NCBI GenBank assembly: GCA_021785315.1
Contig: JAJYFX010000075.1
Span: 1-7,625 of the forward strand
From: Actinomycetes bacterium
Lineage (GTDB): Bacteria > Actinomycetota > Acidimicrobiia > Acidimicrobiales > Acidimicrobiaceae
Length of the DNA: 7,625 nt
Direction of reading: 5' to 3'
Below the pieces are notes generated by a model that saw only the letters and a list, made by a program, of their open reading frames with translations, was not told the DNA's origin and did not search any database. Each line of letters opens with the position of its first letter. Position 1 is the first letter of the stretch. Position numbers and translations under genes: made by a program. Below, in pieces: positions 1 to 6,134 of this stretch.

Positions 1-1
1 T

Positions 2-400
2 GACTATCGATATGACGCGACCGTCCGGCGCCTCATAGTCGCTGACGGAATACTTGAGGGGATTAGTCCAGAGGTTTGGGAATTCGAAGTTAGTGGCATG
101 CCAGTAATCAAGAAATGGCTAGGTTATCGTACTGCAAGAGGGACTGGACGTGCGATAAGCAGCACCAGTCCACTCGATCAGATCAGACCCACGGACTGGA
201 TTCCCGAGTGGTCCATCGAGCTTCGAGAGCTGGTTCACGTACTCACAGCGACTCTTTACCTCGAAGTTAAAGGCAAAGGACTACTCGAAGAAGTTCTCGC
301 GGGCGAATTGATTAGGGCTGCTGACTTACCCTCGCCTCCTGCTATCCTTCGTCAACCCCCTTCAACAAATCACAAATCGACTGAACATCTCGGTTTTTAG
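2..400 (+). CDS. Type ISP restriction-modification enzyme, C-terminal part (5' end outside window)
   Basis: The frame is open from base 2 to the TAG at 398-400 and gives 132 residues; a start at the ATG at 98 would cut into a conserved block, so the gene begins outside the window. Recognisable pieces are VWEFEVSGM (about residues 24-32), the WLGYR block, SPLDQIRPTDW, and an ELRELVHVL helix followed by a DLPSPP end. This series matches the C-terminal target-recognition domain of single-chain type ISP enzymes (LlaBIII/LlaGI-like), in which nuclease, translocase, N6-adenine methyltransferase and specificity domains lie in one long protein. Only the specificity end is visible, so I cannot say whether the enzyme is intact or which strand it methylates. 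The end looks complete. No partner gene follows; the next 500 bases hold decayed minus-strand sequence. The family call is from memory of motifs, and a methylase-only relative is possible. Confidence 0.8.
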   Translation, partial: DYRYDATVRRLIVADGILEGISPEVWEFEVSGMPVIKKWLGYRTARGTGRAISSTSPLDQIRPTDWIPEWSIELRELVHVLTATLYLEVKGKGLLEEVLAGELIRAADLPSPPAILRQPPSTNHKSTEHLGF

Positions 401-483
401 GAAACCCGATCGTCTTTTACCGTTCGAGCACTGCTTCATTTGCTAAACGCCGTGAATACCATCGCATGTGGCGGGGAAATGTT

Positions 484-501
484 AAATACTTACCAGTATT
501 T
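484..501. repeat. Perfect 7-bp inverted repeat, 4-base loop
   Basis: AAATACT, loop TACC, AGTATTT. It lies 83 bases past the restriction gene stop. The stem is AT-rich and no T-run follows on either strand, so it is a poor terminator. It could be a protein-binding palindrome or chance. Confidence 0.35.
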
Positions 502-572
502 CTGGATAGATGAATGAGGACCCAAAAGGCGGACATCATGAAGTGAAAATCGTCAATCTTGGGAAGAGGCCT

Positions 573-905
573 CTAGGAGGCTGCTAAGCAATCCTTCCTC
601 CGGGATCGGCACCATGCATTTATGTTTCCAGTTGGTTGTCCTTGTGAAATTTCTCTGCCGACAAGCCAGCTGAAGACCTTCTTGGCGGCTTCCTGAGAGG
701 CTATTTCTGCAACTGTGTGTCAAGTTTTGGCTTCTGTGGCCTGGTTCAGGGGGCAACTTGCCAACCCTTGTCGTTGTGATCCAGACATAATGATACGTTC
801 CCACAAGGACTTTTGTACCCAAGAATTTCCCAAAAAGTGACGCCGCCCCACATTTTCGACTGCTCGAACCTCCGCAATCCCGTTTGGAACACCGTCATCT
901 CCCCA
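573..905 (-). pseudogene. Decayed 3' end of an unidentified gene (copy A)
   Basis: Read on the minus strand, 904-748 gives EMTVFQTGLRRFEQSK, then WGGVTF and SLCLD, ending at a TGA. After a +1 shift and one further in-frame TGA, a second protein-like stretch (AEIASQEAAKKVFSW... near 700-650) runs to the TAG at 575-573. The first stretch matches copies B and C in the same window. No frame is open throughout and there is no start, so this looks like the broken tail of a gene. Its 5' side is cut off by the recombinase gene, whose last few codons overlap the shared sequence. I do not recognise the family. Evidence for coding is the conserved codon phase between copies, not a database match. Confidence 0.5.
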
Positions 906-1458
906 GTCGCGCAAGTATCCCTATCAGCGTCGATCGCTTGACTCCGAAGGTTCGACAGATTGCAGCCTTCGACAGTCCGGACTCAAGAGCCTCCAAGATT
1001 GCGGCAAGCTTCTCTGAACTTGTAGCAGGAGGTCTTCCCCCAATTCTGCCGCGGTTTCTGGCAGCTTCAAGACCGGCGTTCACTCTTTCAGTGATAAGGG
1101 CTCTCTCGAACCGAGCCAAAGCACCAAAGATGTGGAACAAGAGCTCCCCCGACGGAGTCGTTGTATCCATACCCTCCGTGATGGACCTAAAGGCAACGCA
1201 CTTTACATTTAAGGAGTCGATGACTTCTATCAGGTGGGAAAGTGACCTTCCAAGCCGATCCAGTTTCCACACCACCAGTATGTCTCTTTCCGCAAGGAAA
1301 TCCAGTGCTGCAAGTAATCCCGGACGGTCGTCTCTTACACCAGAGGCCTTGTCTTCGAAGAGATTCCTTGGATCCACTCCTGCAGCAGTTGCCGCCCCGC
1401 TTTGGAGATCGGTACTTTGTCTATCTGTGGTGGAAACCCTCATGTAGCCGACCAGCAT
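895..1458 (-). CDS. Serine recombinase, resolvase/invertase family
   Basis: The protein has 187 residues, the normal size of a small serine recombinase (Tn3 resolvase/Pin/Hin type). It should cut and rejoin DNA at paired sites through a covalent phosphoserine link. The N-terminus YMRVST holds the nucleophile Ser9 with Arg7. The active-site block KLDRLGRS puts Asp67, Arg68 and Arg71 at the positions known from gamma-delta resolvase. The ARFERALITER helix (residues 115-125) includes the E helix that leads to dimer contacts. A short C-terminal helix-turn-helix spans about 148-184. All key residues are present, so the enzyme is probably active. The ATG at 1458 is the only start that keeps the first beta strand; its ribosome site (AAGGGG, ten bases away) is weak. 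The gene is divergent from the HNH gene, and no transposase is present, so it may serve a plasmid, an integrated element or an inversion switch. Confidence 0.92.
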   Translation of the reverse strand: MLVGYMRVSTTDRQSTDLQSGAATAAGVDPRNLFEDKASGVRDDRPGLLAALDFLAERDILVVWKLDRLGRSLSHLIEVIDSLNVKCVAFRSITEGMDTTTPSGELLFHIFGALARFERALITERVNAGLEAARNRGRIGGRPPATSSEKLAAILEALESGLSKAAICRTFGVKRSTLIGILARLGR

Positions 1459-1501
1459 GTGCGTAAAACCCCTTCCAAACAGTTTCAGTTACTTTCTCAA
1501 T

Positions 1502-1558
1502 CCGACAGGGTTTCTCGCACAATCATTGCTCCTGTTTCGTGTTCTCATGTCCTGTCGG
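1502..1558. promoter_or_regulatory. Candidate recombinase site: inverted CCGACAGG arms
   Basis: CCGACAGG at 1502-1509 is repeated in inverted form as CCTGTCGG at 1551-1558, with arms 41 bases apart. A related GCGACAG lies at 1588-1594. Small serine recombinases usually act at sites just upstream of their own gene built from spaced inverted 12-bp half-sites, so the place is right. The match to a true res layout is not established. Confidence 0.3.
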
Positions 1559-1611
1559 CGAGAGCAAGTCGGAAAACAAATGATTTGCGACAGTTGTTGA
1601 AAGGTGTATAT

Positions 1612-1629
1612 GTAATGGAAACCATTTAC
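1612..1629. promoter_or_regulatory. Near-palindrome just before the HNH gene, possible operator
   Basis: AATGG-AAA-CCATT (1614-1626) extends to an imperfect GTAATGG/CCATTTAC palindrome ending 14 bases before the ATG at 1644. It overlaps a weak promoter-like pair (TTGCGA at 1585-1590, TATATG at 1607-1612). The placement would suit self-repression or blocking of initiation. The ribosome site AGGGA at 1636-1640 is only three bases from the ATG. Confidence 0.35.
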
Positions 1630-1643
1630 CTTTTCAGGGACAC

Positions 1644-2585
1644 ATGACGCACATAGTATTGAAAAGTTACGGGACTGTGAACCATACTCCGGGCAGAGGT
1701 ATGATATGCAGTGTGGCGGAGGCAGTGAACGAAGACCTGATATCAAGTAGCAAGCAGGTGCCAAGATATCTGCATGTGAAATCCGTTGCAGATATTGTCA
1801 CTTCAGATCCAACATTTGCCAAGGGAGCTCCCGATACTTCGAGTTTCACCCATCGACTAATGACACTCGAAGGTTCTCCGGTTGATGACCATGAGGACGT
1901 GGAGGATGAGCTGCTTCCCATAGCACTCTCAGGGTCACGTTTTGCAGCAGCAGACCTGATCCCGAAGACAACTTGGGGAGCGAGCCTCTCAAACATGCTG
2001 ACGGACACATCATGGCAGGGCATTAGGCATAGATATATCGATGCAGTGCACGGCGTCTGTGTAGCCTGTGGAACCATTCCCAATCCTCCAAATGCTCACG
2101 AACTATGGGACTTTTACCTTCCATGTGACGAAATTGGCAATGGGGACCTAGGTCGACAAGGAATTCAGCGCCTTTCAGAAGTTCTGATACTTTGTCCAGA
2201 ATGTCATGCAATGTTCCATCTCGGTCGTGCGCAAATCGAAAGTTTTTTTGATGAAGCAGAGGCAAGACTTATGGCCGTAAATGGTTGGGATCTACCAACT
2301 TGTCGAAGGTACGAATCCATTATTTTTGAACGCTTCAAGCAGCACAGCTTTCTGAAATGGACTCTTGATCTGAGCCTTCTTCAAGGACATGTCGACGGTA
2401 TTGCAATCAACATACGTTGGCAGCCGGACGAAAGCTCCGGTGCAGCCACTCTGAAAGAAATGCGACCTAGGAATATGAACGTGCCCTGGTCAAATAGCGT
2501 CAGAATCGTCGGCATACCGTGGCGCATGTCACGAGAGCAAAGCTTCAGAGATATGGTTCGGTCGCCGATAACCCACTTTGACTAA
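1644..2585 (+). CDS. Protein with HNH-type zinc domain, putative nuclease
   Basis: The protein has 313 residues and no signal peptide or membrane segment. The middle holds a treble-clef HNH-type domain: a W124..IR lead-in helix, C139-x2-C142, H152-E153-L-W155, then Q175-x-L ahead of C184-x2-C187-H188 and H192. The order W..IR, CxxCG, HE.W, Q.L, CxxCH..H.G is that of an HNH variant common in plasmid, phage and island proteins. The four cysteines should bind structural zinc, and the histidines should form the metal site for DNA cleavage. The first 115 residues and the last 120 are not recognised; residues 78-91 form an acidic patch. The gene is divergent from the recombinase and may share its control region. 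It ends in TAA with no clear terminator. Nuclease activity is inferred from the family; a DNA-binding-only role is possible, since the flanking parts are unknown. Confidence 0.75.
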   Translation: MTHIVLKSYGTVNHTPGRGMICSVAEAVNEDLISSSKQVPRYLHVKSVADIVTSDPTFAKGAPDTSSFTHRLMTLEGSPVDDHEDVEDELLPIALSGSRFAAADLIPKTTWGASLSNMLTDTSWQGIRHRYIDAVHGVCVACGTIPNPPNAHELWDFYLPCDEIGNGDLGRQGIQRLSEVLILCPECHAMFHLGRAQIESFFDEAEARLMAVNGWDLPTCRRYESIIFERFKQHSFLKWTLDLSLLQGHVDGIAINIRWQPDESSGAATLKEMRPRNMNVPWSNSVRIVGIPWRMSREQSFRDMVRSPITHFD

Positions 2586-2668
2586 AAAAGTGCGAAGATT
2601 TCTAATTGCTTGAGGATACTCAAACGCACGTGATTTCTACCAGGGTCTTTGCTTTCCAGAATCTAGCA

Positions 2669-2696
2669 AAATGTGACAAGGCGTCACATTTGTGAC
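2669..2696. repeat. Three TGTGAC half-sites in alternating orientation
   Basis: AAATGTGAC (2669-2677) and GTCACATTT (2683-2691) form a perfect 9-bp inverted repeat with a 5-base gap. A further TGTGAC at 2691-2696 pairs again with the middle arm. It lies about 85 bases after the HNH stop. There is no T-run, so a terminator is unlikely. A binding site for a CRP/FNR-type or other dimeric regulator is possible, but the spacer is seven, not six, between TGTGA and TCACA. Confidence 0.4.
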
Positions 2697-2733
2697 CGCG
2701 TTTCGACATCAAGATTCTGAGATAAGACTTCGG

Positions 2734-3043
2734 ACCCATACATAATGATGTATCACTACCAGGACGTTTGTCCTCGATTGTCTGCCGAAAGGTGGCGCGG
2801 CATCATGTTCTGGAACGTCTCCTCCCAATTCTGTGCACGAAACGGGATTCCTCACTTACTGACTGTGAAATCCGCAAAGTGTATGTCGTCAGTAATCTGA
2901 ACGTGTGTGATCCCCTCCGGCACCAGCCCCACTGATGCGCTTGTTGTAGCTATAGCGTCTCCAACCTCGGTCGGGGTGGTACACCTGATGGATGATCGGG
3001 GGCCATGTGAAAGCAGTACCGGAATTACGTCCCACTCGCGGGA
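2734..3043 (-). pseudogene. Decayed gene piece (copy B), unidentified family
   Basis: On the minus strand 3043-2852 is open for 63 codons (SREWDVIPVLL..., then TEVGDAIATT, VPEGITHV, IHFADFTVSK) to a TGA. The same frame continues through GIPFRA and FQNMMPRHL, then shifts by one into TFRQT and SLCMG near 2734. VPEG (2923-2912) and FRA (2842-2834) are 81 bases apart, exactly as VPKG and FRA are in copy C, and SLCM matches SLCL of copy A. Two TGAs lie immediately upstream, so no intact gene exists. The stretch at 2586-2733 before it holds only the TGTGAC repeats. Coding origin is supported by conserved spacing and phase; function is unknown. Confidence 0.5.
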
Positions 3044-3072
3044 TCATCGCCTGATATATCATATTGCCACAG

Positions 3073-3850
3073 CTACTGTGTGAGTATTCGTTGAGTGCGG
3101 TCTTTGATGGACTCACAGAGAGAGAAAAGGTGCAGAGGTCCTTCTCCGCATGACTGATAGGACCTATGTCCTCGCCTCTCTGAAAAGATGCCCCGTACGC
3201 ACATGCTTTCATGAAATTGCTGTGTCATCCAAATCGGCGAGCGGCCGGTCCACAGACAGTCCGCGCCCTTCAGAGTCAGGGCAACGTCCGCCAGAATCTG
3301 GCACTCATCAAACCATGGCAGCGTCCAGTGTGGTTCGTGAATCAATGTGCTATCTCCCTGTCTGCGGGTACACCCCAAATATATGCGCGATCCGCAAAGA
3401 CCAGCTTTAACGCAACATCAGTTAGATGCAATATCTCAGCGCAAATCCCGCACCAGAGCATGGAGGTTCTCGACGTCCGCCTTCAAAATGTGATCCCGAC
3501 TTCAAAACCACTCCACAAATCCTGGCGGATAGTCTTCAAAGCGTGTCAGATGATCTGAATAACTGGTGTTCCAAACTATGATCCAAAACCGTCGGTAACC
3601 GAAGCATAATAATGGGCAACTACCAGCAGACTTTCTTTCTTGAACTCGAGAACAAGTGAGGTGGCCTCACAATTTCGACTGTTCTAACCTCAGCAACCCC
3701 GCTCGGAACGCTGTGATCTCCCGAGCGATTAGGCGTGACCCGGAAACAAAGATCGTTGGAGGTTCATAGAACCATGTACCTTTTGGAACTTTTCCAGAGA
3801 ATCGCTGTGCCTGTGTCCATCCAATTAATAGAGAAAATTGGAGATGCGGA
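3073..3850 (-). pseudogene. Decayed gene (copy C) with an internal repeated motif, unidentified family
   Basis: One minus-strand frame runs from about 3850 to the TAG at 3075-3073, interrupted only by four TGAs, about 259 codons in all. Protein-like blocks in order are IGWTQAQRFSGKVPKG, WFYEPPTIFVSG, RLIAREITAFRAGLLRLEQSK, a TGA where copy A has TGG, FEDYPPGFVEWF, a TGA, and ILKADVENLHALVRDLR. A neighbouring frame then gives EILHLTDVALKLVFADRAYIWG. The original frame resumes with HEPHWTLPWFDECQILADVAL and WTGRSPIWM. The two DVAL blocks align codon by codon mainly through third-base changes, which points to past selection on a protein with internal repeats. Frameshifts and stops show it is now broken. 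I do not recognise the family, and there is no clear start; the sequence above 3840 turns purine-rich. Confidence 0.55.
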
Positions 3851-3928
3851 GAAAAGGGAAGGTGCGGTGGCGAATGGACGGATGGTGAGTGAAGGAGAGT
3901 AAGAGCGAGTGGAAGTGCGCAGATCCGC

Positions 3929-3947
3929 CCGACCGGAGAACGGTTGG
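3929..3947. repeat. Hairpin downstream of the membrane-protein gene
   Basis: CCGACCG, loop GAGAA, CGGTTGG: a 7-bp stem with one G-T pair, 75 bases past the stop of the minus-strand gene at 4022. No T-run follows on the minus strand, so it is at most a weak or factor-dependent terminator or an RNA-stabilising hairpin. Nothing else is seen between 3851 and 4021. Confidence 0.3.
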
Positions 3948-4021
3948 TCCTCGACGTTTTGGTTATTGGGCCGAAAAGCTACAGCTTGAAGGGTCGCACG
4001 CGTTGAGTTTGACCCCGGAGT

Positions 4022-5158
4022 TTACGAATCGGAGGACGCCCATGCCGTTGACATTACCGGTGAAGGTGGCGTACCCGTGACCGGCGGAAGGGAACTAACG
4101 ATGCTCGACTGCAGGTATACCTCCCAACCTACCACGGTGCCGTTGGGAACGTTATAGCCCGACCCGGGAGACACTACCGTGTAGTATTCGCCAAGCAGAG
4201 CGCTTGTCCTAGGGTTGAAAATCAGCTCATGCCGCAGGCCGTTGTGGACATAGGCTACACCAACACCCCTCCGCCCGGAATGGTCGGCGACTGTCCCGAG
4301 TGTCTCCACGCCGGGGATCCTGGCGGCAACCTGGTATAAAGCCGAGCGAAGCGCGGGCGAGGCATCGGTCTCTCTCAACAGGTCGCCGACTTGGGTGAAG
4401 TCCTCGGCTAGTCCGGGAGGGCCGCTTTCAATCTTTCGGGAGTCAATCTTCGCGGCGAGTGCAGACGGATTAGTGGGCAAATTGGCAAGATTGGTCGGGC
4501 CATTTGCCAATCCACCGGGACCAAAGGACATCTCGGTTGGCGCGTGCGGGATAGTCGGCCTACCTGCCGCTTCCCAAACATTGCGATCGTGAGCGGAGAG
4601 AAACGTGGGCTGACCGAAGCTCTCTTTGATTCGCCCCGAGCCGTTCGCTGCGATCCAGATCTGGCGGTTCTCAGGGCGCAATACGGTGAAGCTATTCGGT
4701 TGGATTGCTATCGTAGCGGTGTATGCCTCGGTGGAGTTGACATAGAGGAACTGCCCGGGCCCTGGCACACTGGGCGCGGGCTGATCGTAGGCGACAAGGG
4801 CAAGGTGGTTGAGAACCGCCGCTGCAGCCGTGTTGGGTCCGGCTGGCGAACGCGGATGCAAGAGCACGTTGGTGCCACCAGCGACACCAACGACAAGTGC
4901 CACCGCCGCTACCCGCGTCACCCAACGGCGGCGACGCGATCCATCTGTACGCCCAGGAGTGGGTGAGGCTGGTCCTCGGTTCGTGTCGGTGCCTTGCACC
5001 AGTCGCATGACTCGACCCGAGCGGCCATTCACGCTGGCGACAGCCCGTCGCTCCTCATCGCCAGCCAACACCAAGAGGGCATCGGCCGTTCGATCAAGTA
5101 CCTCCGGGTCAGCCGGTTCGACGCGGCCCAGCTGTTCGAGCAGTTCCATGATTTCCAT
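4022..5158 (-). CDS. CU044_5270-type membrane protein, likely sigma-factor partner
   Basis: The protein has 378 residues from the ATG at 5158. A TTG two codons earlier overlaps the sigma-factor stop and sits one base from the ribosome site, so the ATG, with AAGGAGG seven bases away, is the better start. Layout: a cytoplasmic N-terminus (EIMELLEQLGRVEPADPEVL), a basic RRRR stretch, one membrane helix at about residues 79-100 (WVTRVAAVALVVGVAGG), then a large exported domain starting near GQFLYV (135-140) with a tryptophan-rich WIAANGSGR segment. This order is that of the actinobacterial CU044_5270 family, usually found beside ECF sigma genes. Its likely role is to hold the sigma factor at the membrane and sense an outside signal. 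This is inference: no zinc-binding HxxxCxxC anti-sigma motif is present, so it is not a classical ZAS protein. It is translationally coupled to the sigma gene. Confidence 0.75.
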   Translation of the reverse strand: MEIMELLEQLGRVEPADPEVLDRTADALLVLAGDEERRAVASVNGRSGRVMRLVQGTDTNRGPASPTPGRTDGSRRRRWVTRVAAVALVVGVAGGTNVLLHPRSPAGPNTAAAAVLNHLALVAYDQPAPSVPGPGQFLYVNSTEAYTATIAIQPNSFTVLRPENRQIWIAANGSGRIKESFGQPTFLSAHDRNVWEAAGRPTIPHAPTEMSFGPGGLANGPTNLANLPTNPSALAAKIDSRKIESGPPGLAEDFTQVGDLLRETDASPALRSALYQVAARIPGVETLGTVADHSGRRGVGVAYVHNGLRHELIFNPRTSALLGEYYTVVSPGSGYNVPNGTVVGWEVYLQSSIVSSLPPVTGTPPSPVMSTAWASSDS

Positions 5159-5160
5159 CG

Positions 5161-5730
5161 TCAAGCCTCCTTGGGATACAAACGGTTGAGAAAAGAAGAG
5201 TCAGCTCCTACTTCGCAACGAAGAGCTGAGAGGGCACGGTGTAGCCGGCTTCGGGCGGTGCCCTGGGGGATGCCCAGAGCCACAGCCACCTCGGCCGGAG
5301 ATAGCTGCTCCCAGACGACTAAGAGGAGCACCTCGCGCTCGTCCGCAGAGAGCGTCGCCAAAGTCGGTCGGAGCATCTCAACCTGGGCTGCAGCATCGAG
5401 GCGTCTGTCGGCGTCCGACCATGGATCTGTAGCGGCGGCCTCTTCAGTAAAAGCCAATGGCCGGTCAGCCTCGCGCCAGTGGGCACGCAAAACATTGCGA
5501 GCGATTCCGTACAGCCATGGACGGGCATCCGGATAGCGACAGTCATAGCTTGTCCGGCCCCTGAAAGCGCGTAGCCAGACCTCGCTGAGGAGGTCGTCGG
5601 CATCTTGGCGTCCCGTGCGGCGAGACAGATAGGCATGCACGGCGGAGCCATGGCGCCAGAAGATCTCCACGAAGGCCGCTTTGTCGCCCGCTTTGGACCA
5701 GCCCAATAACTGTTCGTCGGTCTCGTCCAT
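5161..5730 (-). CDS. ECF-type RNA polymerase sigma factor
   Basis: The protein has 189 residues, the usual ECF size, with only sigma regions 2 and 4. Region 2 covers about residues 19-90: the core-binding block DADDLLSEVWLRAF (43-56) and the promoter -10 reading helix ARPWLYGIARNVLRAHWR (69-86). Region 4 covers about 122-170: LSADEREVLLLVVWEQLSPAEVAVALGI followed by the recognition helix GTARSRLHRAL. It directs core polymerase to a special promoter set. The start is the ATG at 5730; a TTG just before it abuts AAGGAGGG (5741-5734) and is too close, and even the ATG has short spacing of about three to four bases. The stop TGA is two bases from the next gene's ATG. The pair is probably one operon; autoregulation is common for such pairs, but I see no convincing ECF promoter upstream. 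Confidence 0.92.
   Translation of the reverse strand: MDETDEQLLGWSKAGDKAAFVEIFWRHGSAVHAYLSRRTGRQDADDLLSEVWLRAFRGRTSYDCRYPDARPWLYGIARNVLRAHWREADRPLAFTEEAAATDPWSDADRRLDAAAQVEMLRPTLATLSADEREVLLLVVWEQLSPAEVAVALGIPQGTARSRLHRALSALRCEVGADSSFLNRLYPKEA
5166..5172 (-). promoter_or_regulatory. Ribosome binding site inside the end of the sigma gene
   Basis: AAGGAGG on the minus strand, seven bases before the ATG at 5158. It lies within the last codons (Lys-Glu-Ala) of the sigma gene, which implies coupled translation of the sigma factor and its partner and fixes the partner's start. Confidence 0.8.
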
Positions 5731-5919
5731 CAACCCTCCTTCATAGCTGTCAACTAGTTATTGTCCGCTCAGGCGCCGAGCGTTCGCAGGCGATGTTACG
5801 AAAGTGGGAGTCTTGGTGTTCTGAGCATCGGCTGAATCGGAGGTTCGCGTTACAAGTGCCTTGTCGCCTGAAATCCGCTCCCAGAATACTTCGGTTTGCA
5901 GACTGGCCAACGTGCCGAG

Positions 5920-5938
5920 CCGTGGGCTTCACCCACGG
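5920..5938. repeat. Perfect hairpin resembling IS200/IS605-type ends
   Basis: CCGTGGG, loop CTTCA, CCCACGG. On the minus strand it is preceded by a stretch like TCTGGCATCCGTGGG. Short GC-rich hairpins with this look occur at the ends of IS200/IS605 and TnpB-only elements, where single-strand transposases bind or the guide RNA ends. No tnpA or tnpB reading frame is present here, so at most it is a relic. The resemblance is from memory. Confidence 0.35.
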
Positions 5939-6022
5939 ATGCCAGATCCTCCATGCCGGGGAGTCATTTGCGCTACATGGCAACGCTAGCAGTCCGATGA
6001 CACAGCGTTGTAAACCCAGAAA

Positions 6023-6040
6023 TTGACTTGAACGAGTCAA
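6023..6040. repeat. Inverted repeat TTGACT/AGTCAA
   Basis: Six-base perfect arms separated by six bases, about 290 bases upstream of the sigma gene start. It could be an operator; equally it could be chance. Confidence 0.2.
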
Positions 6041-6134
6041 GATTGGGTGCTAACAGCCGCTGGCTCGAGGGCCTGATGGCGGAGCGAACGCGGTGAGATC
6101 CCAATACCAAATAGGACCTCCAGCAACCTGGTAG

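Larger units (their letters stand above)
5731..6134. other. 404-base stretch with no convincing gene
   Basis: It contains the ribosome site of the sigma gene (5734-5741), a TTGACA on the minus strand near 5746-5751 that is too close to the ATG to serve a usual promoter, the hairpin at 5920-5938, and an inverted repeat at 6023-6040. Short open frames on both strands show no recognisable motif. Confidence 0.6.

Noticed and set aside
553..822. Minus-strand frame of 89 codons
   Set aside because: It starts only at a TTG, has no motif, and is out of phase with the conserved blocks of copy A.
884..1447. Long open frame on the plus strand, 187 codons
   Set aside because: It is the antisense shadow of the serine recombinase, which has clear catalytic motifs on the other strand.
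2672..2688. CRP-like site TGTGA...TCACA
   Set aside because: The spacer is seven bases, not six, and it lies downstream of a gene with no promoter next to it.
3211..3558. Plus-strand frame of 115 codons
   Set aside because: It is antisense to decayed copy C. The repeat there shows third-base variation in the minus-strand codon phase, and the plus frame has no known motif.
3656..3768. Plus-strand frame giving a protein-like end (FDCSNL, NPARNAVIS)
   Set aside because: Attractive at first and also visible in copy A, but the minus frame is supported by exact spacing across two copies and by longer open sequence, so the plus reading is probably its mirror.
3889..4080. Plus-strand frame of 63 codons
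   Set aside because: It overlaps the hairpin and the 3' end of the membrane-protein gene and has no ribosome site or motif.
4544..5536. Several plus-strand frames opposite the sigma operon
   Set aside because: They are shadows of two well-supported genes with high-GC codons.
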